Positions 31,897 to 41,783 of a stretch of 64,000 nt of DNA are shown one piece after another. The stretch comes from Cytospora piceicola (taxonomy: Eukaryota; Ascomycota; Sordariomycetes; Diaporthales; Cytosporaceae). Location of the stretch: contig JALQBC010000030.1 in NCBI GenBank assembly GCA_023375675.1, positions 248,001 to 312,000 on the forward strand, in the 5' to 3' direction. Position numbers and translations under genes: made by a program. Numbering within the stretch: the stretch's first letter is position 1; each line of letters opens with the position of its first letter. The notes beneath the pieces are model-generated. The model worked only from the letters and a program-made list of their open reading frames with translations. It searched no databases and was not told the origin of the DNA.

Positions 31897-33951
31897 ATGA
31901 ACATTGGTAAAACACCGGCACTCACGGATCCTCCGGCATGTGCTTTTCGACCACCTATATCTGATGGCGGTTCTACAAGGAAGAAAGGTGTCCTTGTCCC
32001 CTTTGACGAATGGATGGCGCGTCGGAACATTAAGGCGTTGGCGATATCTCAGGAGGGGGGTGGGTCGCCTGGGAAGGTGCCCGATGCAGTGCTTACGCCA
32101 GAGAAGGGCCGCAGCCCCAGTCGTCGACTGAGCGAAGGCGACGGTAGGTCCATGGACGGGGGGCAGTCTCCTCCCACTCATTCGAGACCCGACGATTGGC
32201 AAATATTGTCTACACAGCCGCAGGCCGGTAGTTTCCCAACTTATCCACCCTATGCTTATCCCAATACACAGCAGGCCGGTGGTTTCCCGCCTTATTCACC
32301 TTATAATCACCCCAACTTCGAACAGACCAGTGTTTTCCCGTCTTTGTCGCCTTTTCATCAACCCAACATCCGGCAGGCCTTTTCCCCACCACCAAGCAGC
32401 GGCCCTATCCAGTCCCCATTTCCGCAGCTACAGCTGGGAAGTGAGCTTTCCACACAAGCCAGGTATTATGAGGCTAGCGGACACAGACCGTCTGCAGCCG
32501 TCGGTTCCAGACCATTGCCACTGCCCAGACTAATGCCATCACCCAGACCACTGCCACCACCCAGACCACTGCCACCACCCAGACTAATGCCACCACTACG
32601 TACTTATGCAACACCGGACGCTCAGGCTGCGGGTTCTTCCTTCGCAGTCAACACGCCTCATACGGCTGTCCCTGGGGGTGATATGGAAATGCAAGGCATG
32701 CCGATCCAGGACCTCTGGGGTGATGCTCACATGGATGAGGCTTTCGTTGCAAACGCCGCTCCCACACAAGGGATGTCCCCTTGGGGAGCCCCCGCTCAGA
32801 GCTTTTGGAAAGGAAGCAAGCCTCGAAATGGTCCAGGCGCTAAGTCGTCTAGCACGCCCGCACAGGCAAATCCAGAAATGCCATCGTCATCTCGACGCCC
32901 GTCAGGTCTTCGTCGTATTCTCGAACTACGGCAGGGTGGGAGCCGGGTCGCCAGTGGTGCTCCACTTCAAAAAGATGCGCAGGCGCAGGCACCCCCAGCT
33001 CAAAGTGTGTTCTGGTCTCCTCGTGGGCAGAAGCGAAGTAGGGAGGCAGATACCTGGGAACAGAACGCACTGGTTGACCCGGTGCAGCGAAGCACAGCGC
33101 TGGAGGTTGTACAGAGTCCCTTGTCCATGGGCGGACACACTGCGAGTCAAACCTCTATGGAACTGGCCGTCCAGCTTTACGAGTCTAATTACCTTCGAGA
33201 GGCCTTTTCCTCAGCGTCTGATGATCATGTGCCTGATCACTTAATGGAGCCATTCATGGAAATCCTAGCGGAGCAAGGGGAAGAAGGTGCTCGCAAGTTC
33301 CTGAAGCGGTTGAAATCACCATCGCACCGGCCGAGAGTCTCACCAAGCAAGCACAAGCGGAAGACAAAGTCACAGACAACCCCTGGATCTGGCATGCTCA
33401 GCCTGGATTTCTCCATCTCGCCTGCCGACGAAGGGCACAAGGAGCACAGCTCTGGGAGCGGACAGCCCCATCGCGTGGCAGCCAGCTACGAGGACATCTT
33501 CAACCCACCCGACGACGACCCACATGGCGGTGCGCCCGCGTTCTGCCGGATGGAATCCCAAGATGGCACAGTGCTCGTCGACGACCCGGGCGTCTACGGC
33601 ATCACTGAGGTTTGGAACGCCAGTGGGCACACGGTGGCGAGGAGCTCGCCGCGGCTTGGTGGGCACGGCGAGGACAACCACACGCCGACGCTGAACAGGC
33701 AGGTCATTGACATCCTTGTCGATGATGATTTGGTGGGTGCTGCGGAGGCGGACGCGCCGGTGGAGAAGTTCAGGCTGTTGATGAGTTCAAGTCCGCTGGC
33801 AGGTCGGGGTGGTGTTGATGGCCGGGATGGAACGGTTGGAGACGTGGGTTTTGATCTGGGTACACCTGGTGGGGTGGTGGAGGGAGATGTGGTCGCTTTT
33901 GGGACGCCCCCTGATTTACTTTCCAGGTGGGAAGAGAAGGGGGAAGATTGA
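31897..33951 (+). CDS. Disordered Pro/Gly/Ser-rich protein of unknown function
   Basis: 684-residue open frame. The N-terminus has a basic motif (STRKKGVLVPFDEWMARRNIK), then tandem aromatic-proline repeats (residues 105-165: QAGSFPTYPPYAYPN and close copies, about 16 residues each) and a run of PRPLPPP/PRLMPP units near residues 205-230. Residues 330-500 include the basic patches RRPSGLRRILELRQ and KRKTKSQ. The C-terminal part is acidic/polar. No catalytic motif. It lies 105 bases after the Ubp2-like stop in the same orientation, so it could be a downstream exon or partner gene, but a separate ATG and its codon pattern favour an independent gene. Probably a nuclear or scaffold protein by composition only. 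It may need extra exons at the ends. Confidence 0.55.
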   Translation: MNIGKTPALTDPPACAFRPPISDGGSTRKKGVLVPFDEWMARRNIKALAISQEGGGSPGKVPDAVLTPEKGRSPSRRLSEGDGRSMDGGQSPPTHSRPDDWQILSTQPQAGSFPTYPPYAYPNTQQAGGFPPYSPYNHPNFEQTSVFPSLSPFHQPNIRQAFSPPPSSGPIQSPFPQLQLGSELSTQARYYEASGHRPSAAVGSRPLPLPRLMPSPRPLPPPRPLPPPRLMPPLRTYATPDAQAAGSSFAVNTPHTAVPGGDMEMQGMPIQDLWGDAHMDEAFVANAAPTQGMSPWGAPAQSFWKGSKPRNGPGAKSSSTPAQANPEMPSSSRRPSGLRRILELRQGGSRVASGAPLQKDAQAQAPPAQSVFWSPRGQKRSREADTWEQNALVDPVQRSTALEVVQSPLSMGGHTASQTSMELAVQLYESNYLREAFSSASDDHVPDHLMEPFMEILAEQGEEGARKFLKRLKSPSHRPRVSPSKHKRKTKSQTTPGSGMLSLDFSISPADEGHKEHSSGSGQPHRVAASYEDIFNPPDDDPHGGAPAFCRMESQDGTVLVDDPGVYGITEVWNASGHTVARSSPRLGGHGEDNHTPTLNRQVIDILVDDDLVGAAEADAPVEKFRLLMSSSPLAGRGGVDGRDGTVGDVGFDLGTPGGVVEGDVVAFGTPPDLLSRWEEKGED

Positions 33952-34392
33952 GAGACGGGCATGGAAAAGGGGATGGGGGCCGTGTGGATTTTACACAGGG
34001 TAGGCCCCCGGACGTACGTAGCTGGCAGATTATGAGAGGTTGCACATGTGGGCTCATTGTGTTCTGGCAGGGTATGTTTTGGGGGTCCAGCAGACAAGAC
34101 TACTTGATACAGTGCTCAAGAATTATGGTTATGACTGGATATGTCCGGTTCTTCTTTCCGGCGGAAGTTGACTGCCTATCATCCGTATACGAAGGATTCC
34201 CAAACTCATGATTTCAAGATCGACACGGACATGTTGCCCCAGACCAGCAAAGCCTAAAAGAATAAGCTTTCCGCGGATAGAGTGCAACATCCACCATGCG
34301 GGTCGAATCCTCCATTCAGCGTGCTCTCTTTGTATCTATCTACACTACATGTGATAAAATGCATTCTCGTTGCATGCATCGTTGTCGAAATG
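33952..34392. other. Intergenic to MITE
   Basis: 3' flank of the disordered gene; nothing else seen. The last nine bases are the MITE target duplication. Confidence 0.5.
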
Positions 34393-34818
34393 CGGTCCGT
34401 CTAAAAAAATAGTCCTAAAACGATAGTCTGATAGGGCATTAACCGCTTTCGGCAACACAACCAGCGAGTTTCACCAAGAACTTCCACTCCCTAATTCCAC
34501 ATTCTCTCAATTGAAAACCGCCAGCCCAGAACTCACAATTGAATCTCAGCGCCGCAGGCCCCCAAGCAGAGAATTGGAAATAGCGCTCTGGCTCCTCCGA
34601 GGAAGGGGGGTGGGGGTCCCCTCTGGGGCACCCCCCTCCCGCAGGGTGGGCCGAGCAAGACAACCTCGAGATGCTTAGTCACGTCGATGGACCGTGCACG
34701 AGAATTCTGAGATGGACCGTGCACTCGAGTGATCGGCACCGAAATGGCTGTAGAAATTCTAAAAGCGGTTAATGCCCTATCAGACTATCGTTTTAGGACT
34801 ATTTTTTTAGACAGACCG
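34393..34818. mobile_element. MULE-type MITE, 426 bp with 57-bp TIRs
   Basis: The left end (34393-34449) and the reverse complement of the right end (34762-34818) match over 57 bp with one difference, beginning CGGTCYGTCTAAAAAAATAG. Exact 9-bp direct repeats GTCGAAATG flank it (34384-34392 and 34819-34827), the target-duplication size of Mutator-like elements. The interior has no transposase, consisting of a G/C-rich core. High TIR identity suggests recent activity. Confidence 0.88.
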
Positions 34819-36627
34819 GTCGAAATGCGAGGTCGGATATCGGATCCGTATATCTTGACCAACCAGTCACACAGCACCTTTGACCAAGATAATGAATTTG
34901 GTGGTACCGAAGCGAGATAGGGCAGCAGCAGGGGGGGTGACATCGAGGAGGAGGAGGACATCTGGAGGAGGAAAGGACAAGTCGCAATGGCGCGAGTTGT
35001 GGTGCGGTTGCTGGTGGAGCGGGTAATGCCGCTCGCCTCAATGATCTCCCGGGTGATCTGCGACAAAACCAAACGGCTTTTTATACACATACATATATCT
35101 TGTGTCTTGTGTCTTCCTTTTTTTTTGGTTCCCGGTGTTTTTTTTTTTTTTTCTTGTTTTTTTTCTCGCCATTCTCCCATGAGGTACGGGAGGTGGTACG
35201 GGAAGTGACTGGAGACATCTGGAATTTATTTATCCGTCTACCTTTCTACATTGTCATCTGTCATCATCTGATCCAAATCTCGGGCCGTGCTGCCATCATC
35301 TCATCTCCGCAGGCCTGACGTGGTTGGCAGTTTGTCTTGACCCTGAGGTTAGGAAGACATAAAAAAAAGGTGTACGCCGAAAAAGATGACCCTCTTGACG
35401 TGCGTGGCAGGGGATCGCGCGGCCCCTGCAGCGAAGCTCGGAAGGCGAGGCGAGACCTCAGTCGGCGTCGTCCCGTTCTCGTTAGCTTTGGTCTTGGCGG
35501 GACCCCTGATATTTTACACGAGGTATGTAAACACCTTGAATACCTAGGCATATACATACAACAGATAAAAAGGTAGGATGAGTGATCTCAGGAACCAGGG
35601 ACGGTTATCTTGCCGATGTTACACACCAAGTTCATCCACCAATTACAAGAGAGTGCCAGTTTGTCTTATGTGGGTGTGGGTGAGTGTAGGTGAGTGTGGG
35701 TGAGTGTGTGTGGGTGTAAGACTTACCGCCTGGCTACCTACTGAAGTGCTTGAGTGAATAAGTAAACAAGTACCTGAATAGCGCATCAAACATGGGATGA
35801 TGGGTGGGTCACATGAGCGGCTAAGGAACCTGAAACAGTCGTTGGGTTCTTTGCACACCCAACAAGCTCTGGCGAAGCCTTCTGGACTGCTGGGCTGCTG
35901 GGGTCTTGCTCAAGACTCCATCTGGAATGCAGTGGCGGAGATTGACGAGAAAATTGTCAGCTAATGATTATTATTACATACTCGTACATACGACGGGAAT
36001 ACGTCTAGACAAGGGGGGTTGAGGCTCTAAACAGCATCATCGCCGACGCCAGCATCCTCCTGGATCGACCGGGATGATAACGGTGCATGTCCTCGGAGCG
36101 TCTTCCGAGATGAGAGTCAATAATCTGAAACCAACACACACACAACAGCGCCAGACTGTGGACCAAGCGGCCCTCAATTACTAGACCGTTAGACCGTACC
36201 TGGCTAATGTATCTCCGATCCCTGTGCCTGTGCCTGTGCCTGTGCCTGGCCACGATAAGTGAGCCGGGTTGATGGAGGAAACTAGCTGGGTTCAACATGA
36301 TGGATGCATGTGATGGATGGGCTGAGGCTTACGCACAGTAACAGTAACAGCAACAGTTACCTTGCCGTATAAGTATGATGCCTATCGTCAAGTTCTTCAT
36401 GTCGCCCTCTTTCCTTGTTCCTCTCAACCACGCAACTCTGTGAGCTTTAGGTTGTTGAAGTGTTGTTGAACAGTCATTCTTTTCTGTCCACACCCTTTAC
36501 CATTCCCAGTCACTCTTTTACCCACTCGCAGAGCGAGCTCGCAACGTCGATATCACAGCCAGGCCAGCAAATCGCGTAACCTACCTAGGTAGTATACTAA
36601 TACAGTACCTCACCAACAACCACTAAC
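34819..36627. other. Intergenic with microsatellites and promoter of polygalacturonase
   Basis: 1.8 kb without a gene. Contains poly-T tracts at 35119-35162, a (G)TGGGTGAG/TGTGGG-type minisatellite at 35670-35719, a TGCCTG hexamer run at about 36221-36248, an ATGGATG run near 36298-36318, and the palindrome CTACCTAGGTAG near 36581-36592 only 40 bases before the polygalacturonase ATG. Confidence 0.6.
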
Positions 36628-38058
36628 ATGAAGTCCTTCATCCTGGCCGTCGCGGCTGTCCCCGCCGTCCTGGCCTCGTGCAGCAAGCCAGGCCATGCCT
36701 CCTCCTCCCTCGCCACCGTCATCGTCCCCTCGGCATCCGGCAAGCCCGGCTACGGCAGCTCCCCGCCGTACCCCTCCTCCGGCGGCTCCCCCCCGTACCC
36801 TTCCTTCGGAAGCTCTCCCCCATACGCCTCCTCCGGCGTCGTCCCCTCGCTGTCCATCAGGCCCACCGGCGCGTCTTCCACCCGCACCGCCTCCAGCACC
36901 GGCGTCGGCGCCACGACCGGCGTCCCGACCCGGAGCAGCACCGCCTCCCGCACCAGTGTGGGCGTGACGACCGGCGTCCCGACCCCGAGCAGCGTCGCCG
37001 TGACGGGCAACGGCGGCACGACCTGCACCGTCACCGCGGCGGCGGACGTCTCGTCGGCCGTGGCCTCGTGCTCCAACATCGTGCTGGACAACCTCTCGAT
37101 GCCGGCCTCCTCCACGCTGGACCTGCAGGCCCTGCAGCCCAGCGCGGTGGTCATCTTCAGCGGCACCACCTCGTTCGGGTACACCGCGGACAGCGACTTC
37201 GACCCCATCGTCGTGTCGGGCGACTACATCACCCTGACGGGCACGGCGGACCACGTCATCGACGGCAACGGCCAGGCGTACTGGGACGGCGAGGGGTCCA
37301 ACGGCGGGTCCGACAAGCCGGACCACTTCTTCGTGGTCAAGGACACGAGCCACGCGACCGTGGCCAACCTGAACGTCCAGAACTGGCCGACCCACTGCTT
37401 CTACGTGACGGGTAACCAGCAGCTGACGATGCAGGACCTGCTGCTCAACAACACGGCGGGCGACGCGCCCAACGAGCGGTCCGACGACAAGGCGGCCGCG
37501 CACAACTCGGACGGCTTCGACATCGGCTCGTCCGACTACGTCACGCTGTCGGGCATCAAGGTGTACAACCAGGACGACTGCGTGGCCGTCACCTCGGGCA
37601 CGCACATCACCGTCAGCGACATCTACTGCTCGGGCGGGCACGGCCTGTCCATCGGGTCCATCGGCGGCAAGAAGAACAACACGGTCGACAGCGTGACGTT
37701 CGAGAACGCCGTCGTGGTCGACAGCGAGAACGCCGTGCGCATCAAGTCCAACAGCGGCACCACCGGCAGCGTCACCAACATCCTGTACCGGGGCATCACC
37801 ATGTCGGGCATCTCCGACTACGGCCTGGACGTCCAGCAGGACTACCTGAACGGCGGCCCGACGGGCGAGCCCACCAACGGCGTGACCATCGCCAACATCA
37901 CCTTCGAGGACGTCACCGGCACCGTCGAGGGCGACGCCTACAGCTATTACATCCTGTGCGGCTCCGAGTCGTGCTCCGAGTTCGAGTTCACCAACGTTGC
38001 CATCACCGGCGGGCTCGAGAGCTGCAACTATCCTTCTAATACTTGTCTTCTTTCTTGA
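36628..38058 (+). CDS. Secreted polygalacturonase-like GH28 enzyme
   Basis: 476 residues, intronless. Signal peptide MKSFILAVAAVPAVLASCS is followed by an unusual Ser/Pro/Thr-rich linker (residues 20-130) with tandem PPYPSSG/PPYASSG and TGVPT repeats. The GH28 right-handed beta-helix follows from about residue 135. Catalytic motifs: HNSDGFD (Asp295), NQDDCVAV (Asp316/Asp317), GGHGLSIGS (His338) and VRIKS (Arg371/Lys373), all in normal order. So it should hydrolyse alpha-1,4-galacturonan outside the cell, most probably an endo-polygalacturonase; a rhamnogalacturonase is less likely given NSD and RIK. The linker could bind the cell wall or extend the enzyme, which is unusual for family members. 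Very GC-rich third positions, so opposite-strand open frames are shadows. Confidence 0.93.
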   Translation: MKSFILAVAAVPAVLASCSKPGHASSSLATVIVPSASGKPGYGSSPPYPSSGGSPPYPSFGSSPPYASSGVVPSLSIRPTGASSTRTASSTGVGATTGVPTRSSTASRTSVGVTTGVPTPSSVAVTGNGGTTCTVTAAADVSSAVASCSNIVLDNLSMPASSTLDLQALQPSAVVIFSGTTSFGYTADSDFDPIVVSGDYITLTGTADHVIDGNGQAYWDGEGSNGGSDKPDHFFVVKDTSHATVANLNVQNWPTHCFYVTGNQQLTMQDLLLNNTAGDAPNERSDDKAAAHNSDGFDIGSSDYVTLSGIKVYNQDDCVAVTSGTHITVSDIYCSGGHGLSIGSIGGKKNNTVDSVTFENAVVVDSENAVRIKSNSGTTGSVTNILYRGITMSGISDYGLDVQQDYLNGGPTGEPTNGVTIANITFEDVTGTVEGDAYSYYILCGSESCSEFEFTNVAITGGLESCNYPSNTCLLS

Positions 38059-38683
38059 TTGAGGGGCCCCGTGGATGGGGGTTCTGGTTGGGTAGGACTG
38101 TCTCGGTGGACCTGGTCAGGGTATGGCGGCCATGCGGCACGAGATGGGACTTTGTTGGATGAACTCATGTATATGTGTGTGAGTGTTGATTTAGTTGGCT
38201 AATGGGATATATTTCGCCGTACCCTGTTGATCTTTGACCTGTGACCTTGTCTCATCATTTATGACTTTGAGGACCATTTTGATATGTGTTGTCCAAAATA
38301 AACATGCCTCTCTTGAACCTGAAAGCGGTCTTCATCTCCGAGATGAGTTCCTCTAGCTCCACGGATGTTTCGGTGGATCTCGTAGGGGGTCGCAAGTGTA
38401 GGAGCCATCAAGTCGAGCAGTTGATCATCCTCAGCTCGATCAAGCCGGCCATAGGATAAGGTATGTCCTGTGTTCGACTACTGGTGCCTCCGTTGCCGTC
38501 TGCCGTTCGTGTCGTCCTCTCCCTCTTCTTCTTGCCAGCAATAGGGCTGAAGGAAGGAAGCGGCGAAAGACAGGCTCATAAACCTGGGGGGGGGGGGGAT
38601 GGAATAGAACAAGTTTCGAGGGACATCCTGAACACCCTGTATCCAAAGGCAGACAAGCATGTCTGTCTCTGCTTGTTGGCACC
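38059..38683. other. Convergent spacer, no gene seen
   Basis: 3' flank of the polygalacturonase and of the thioesterase gene. A poly-G tract is at 38586-38599. Confidence 0.5.
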
Positions 38684-39151
38684 TCACGCAACATACTTAG
38701 TATGACTCCCCGTGACCAACACCTTCCTCGCCTCGCCCTCCCCAACAACCTTCCGGATCTCCACGCCCGTATACGCCAGAGTGCGCCCGAGCTTGTTCAC
38801 CCAGCACTCGACCTCGACGGTGTCCCCCGCCCGCGCGCTGGCGACGTACGAGATGTGTATGTCGGTCGACACGCCCGTCTTGTCGCCGCCGCTCTTGGCG
38901 ACGATGGCCATGCCGGCCGTGAAGTCCACGAGGGCGGCCGACGTGGTCCCGTGGAGGCCGCCGAGGGAGTTGACGTGCTTCTCCTCGAGGACCATGCGCC
39001 CGGTGACGCGGCCGTCCGGGCTGGCCGAGGTCAGGCGGATGGCGGGGATGATGAGGCTGTAGGGCTGCGAGGTGGCGAGCTTGGTGGCCCAGACCTTCTC
39101 GACGTGGCTGGCGACGGAGGCAGGTGGGTTGCGGGGTGTTGGGTCTGCCAT
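38684..39151 (-). CDS. Hotdog thioesterase, PaaI/ACOT13-like
   Basis: 155 residues, one exon. The hotdog-fold core contains the catalytic-type LGGLHGTTSAALVDFTAGMAI block (HGG-x5-D-type signature with an Asp in the helix), the central GVSTDIHISYVASARAGDTVEVE strand, and a final TGSHTKYVA strand. It resembles fungal homologues of ACOT13/PaaI-like acyl-CoA thioesterases, which cleave the acyl-CoA thioester; soluble, probably cytosolic or mitochondrial (no clear presequence). The N-terminus (MADPTPRNPPASVASHVEK) is short. Convergent with the polygalacturonase. The substrate chain length is unknown. Confidence 0.85.
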   Translation of the reverse strand: MADPTPRNPPASVASHVEKVWATKLATSQPYSLIIPAIRLTSASPDGRVTGRMVLEEKHVNSLGGLHGTTSAALVDFTAGMAIVAKSGGDKTGVSTDIHISYVASARAGDTVEVECWVNKLGRTLAYTGVEIRKVVGEGEARKVLVTGSHTKYVA

Positions 39152-40103
39152 TCTGGGGGCTGTGGATGTTTTGTGAGGCCTGGGTCAAGTATGGTCTGGG
39201 GAGGATGGAGTGAAGAAACAGTGCTTTTTGGTGAGAGTTGTGTTGTGTGTTGTGGTGTGGTGACTGTCGACGCAGGCCTCGCGATCTCAGAACCAGACAG
39301 AACCAGAATCAAAAGAACCAAATTAACCCATCTAATTTGTGTAAATCACAGACACGATTTCTTTCCAGAACGCTAATGCTCATATATGATATGAATAATG
39401 TACATGATACTGTCTTCTCTTCTCAACAGTTCGGCTTCCTACATGCCTTCGATGCGTGGCTGTAGTTGTATGTGGCTGTAGCTGCATGTGGCTTGTCTCT
39501 GTTTGTGGCTCAGGCTGTCAGGAAGTACAAAGTACTTGGTAGGCGGGTTGGTTTCGGTTGGTTGGCGGGGAGTCCAGGCCCTCAGGCCCTCAGGCCGTCA
39601 TGCTGCTGCCCATCAAGGTTCTCTATATACAAAGGTAACCCCCCTACCTACCTAGGTAGGTACCTATATACCCCTAACTACCGTGTACTTAGGTACCTAG
39701 CTAACTGTGGCACCCCAACTTTCGGGCCCTGACTCTTGGTACCGCAGCCGTTGCGTCAGCCCTGAACACCCCGCGCCTTGACCACTGGTAACTACATGCT
39801 TAAGTAGGTAGGTACAACTTACCCCTCCCCAGCCCCAATCACCTATCTACCATCTTCTCTCTCTCCTTCTCTCAACATCGACCTACACTACTACTATTAC
39901 ATACCTAAGCACAGAACCACCACGACACCTCTGTTACCCTTACACTACAACCTCGTACGCAGCTCGAGGCTGCTCCACCCTTCCGACTTCCGACTTCTCC
40001 TCTCTTCTCTATCGGAGTATTCTCACTACGCCGTAACGACACCCCCACCTTAGCCCACCCACGAGACAGCCACAAACAACCACCCAAACAAGCCGCAACC
40101 ACC
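39152..40103. other. Divergent spacer with palindromic repeats
   Basis: 952 bases between the thioesterase start and the AMMECR1 start. Contains CCTACCTACCTAGGTAGGTACC near 39642-39665, with related GTAGGTAGGTAC at about 39800. The last 250 bases are the C/T-rich leader of AMMECR1. Confidence 0.55.
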
Positions 40104-41006
40104 ATGGCAACCGTCGAGCACTGCCTCTACTGCTTCGAGAGCCTCGTCGCCGAACTCGAGGGCCGCGAGCCCATGGACCTCGACGACGTGCAGAAGTCCT
40201 ACGCCGAATACACAGCCCAGATCGACGCTGACGACGACGACGACGGCGACGAAGACGACGACGGAGAACAGGCCAGCCAGCCCAAGAAGAAACTCCCCGC
40301 CCTCCGGCGCCTGGTCGGCAGCGCGCCCAGCAACAACTCCCTCCCCTCCTCCGCGGGGTCCGGCAGCTCCAGCTCGACGTCCCTGTCCGCCAACACGGAC
40401 GCGACCTCCATCACGACCACCACCGCCGGCGCCGGCGCCGCGCCCGTGACCGACCCCGACGCCGAGTACCCCCTCTTCGTGACCTGGAACAAGCTCTCCG
40501 GGGGCGGGGGCGGGGGCGGGTACGACCTCCGGGGCTGCATCGGGACCTTCGAGGCGCAGCCGCTGGCGGACGGGCTGGCGTCGTACGCCGTCATCGCGGC
40601 CCTGCACGACGGGCGGTTCCACCGCGTGTCGGCGCGGGAGCTGCCCTCGCTGCAGTGCGCCGTGACGCTGCTGACCGACTTCGAGGACGCCGCGGGCGGC
40701 GTCACGGACTGGGAGGTCGGGGTGCACGGGATCCGCATCAGCTTCGCGTGGGAGGGGCGCCGCTACGGCTCGACGTACCTCCCCGACGTGGCCAAGGAGC
40801 AGGGCTGGACCAAGGAGCAGGCGCTCGTCAGCCTGATGAGGAAGGCCGGGTGGGAGGGGCGGAGGGACAGGTGGAGGGAGGTCGCCGAGGCCGGGGGGAT
40901 GAAGGTTGTCCGGTATAGGGGCGATAAGGAGGCCGTGGAGTATGGGGAGTACAAGGCCTGGAGGGAGTGGGTGGATGAGTGTTGGGGGAAGAAGGGAGGG
41001 AGGTGA
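40104..41006 (+). CDS. AMMECR1-domain protein
   Basis: 300 residues, one exon. Two AMMECR1 halves are split by an Asp-rich (DADDDDDGDEDDDG) and Ser/Thr-rich disordered insert (residues 38-115). The family signature LRGCIGTF is present at about residue 143, then YAVIAALHDGRFHRVSARELPSLQ, the strand TDWEVGVHGIRISF and the STYLPDVAKEQGWTKEQAL block, which is highly conserved. The biochemical role is not established in fungi; human AMMECR1 is linked to RNA and protein regulation. The N-terminus (MATVEHCLYCFESLVAEL) is also family-typical. The poly-Gly run (residues 132-140) is a small insertion directly before the signature. GC-rich. Confidence 0.9.
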   Translation: MATVEHCLYCFESLVAELEGREPMDLDDVQKSYAEYTAQIDADDDDDGDEDDDGEQASQPKKKLPALRRLVGSAPSNNSLPSSAGSGSSSSTSLSANTDATSITTTTAGAGAAPVTDPDAEYPLFVTWNKLSGGGGGGGYDLRGCIGTFEAQPLADGLASYAVIAALHDGRFHRVSARELPSLQCAVTLLTDFEDAAGGVTDWEVGVHGIRISFAWEGRRYGSTYLPDVAKEQGWTKEQALVSLMRKAGWEGRRDRWREVAEAGGMKVVRYRGDKEAVEYGEYKAWREWVDECWGKKGGR

Positions 41007-41783
41007 TAGAAGATCGGTTACTCATTATTTTCCTTGTTTTGTTTTTGGCGCATCTATGGAGTCGTTGGCGGCAGCGATATGGAATATGGGCATGTTATGG
41101 GGCGTCTCTCTCTACATGGACTGGCCGGGTTTTGGTCAGATGGGTACGTTGGGCAATGAGAGATGACTATGGACGGACAGCGAATAGAAGGGTTCTTTTC
41201 GGTCTTGTCATCCCACAATCCAGACATAAGCGGGATAGATTCGAACTTTGAGCAATTAAGAAATGTATTTCCTTCTTCTGAACGAAGGTAAAGCATGGTC
41301 GTGTTGAACAGCAACCCGCGAGGCTCCGAGCCGAGCCGAGATAATTTCCAGACAAGTAACCAACAGCTCGGCTCAGCTCAGCTAAATATATGTATGCATG
41401 TATGCCAGCGCCATCCAAAAGCAGAAATGCTGTAGGGGTTTCCAAATCCCGATGCTACCCAAGTTTCAACCTGATCCAGACCTGCAACGCGCACTCCACC
41501 GAACTCCAGGCGCGCCCAACTTCCCAGGATATAATGGAGGTCGTGGGAAATTCGAACCTCCAAAAAAGCTGTACAAGCCCGCCAATAGACATAAAAAGGA
41601 AAGAAATCCTACCAGATATTCGGCCTCCGAAGAAAAGAAAACTCAGGCATGGCCAGTCCGAAACGTCGCCTCTCGTCCATCCAAGCTGGGTTTGACCAAA
41701 GGAAAACCGCAGTCACCACTATTCCCAGATGATCATGCGCACCATCACCGCAGCCTCGTCACAGCAGAGCCTCTTCCGCTCTG
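41007..41783. other. Convergent spacer
   Basis: Lies between the AMMECR1 end and the Ras-like end. Low-complexity patches (GAGCCGAGCCGAG near 41325). Open frames crossing into the Ras gene antisense strand are shadows. Confidence 0.5.

Noticed and set aside
36610..37641. 343-codon minus frame over the polygalacturonase
   Set aside because: Antisense shadow; composition is repetitive Val/Gly/Arg from GC-rich codons.
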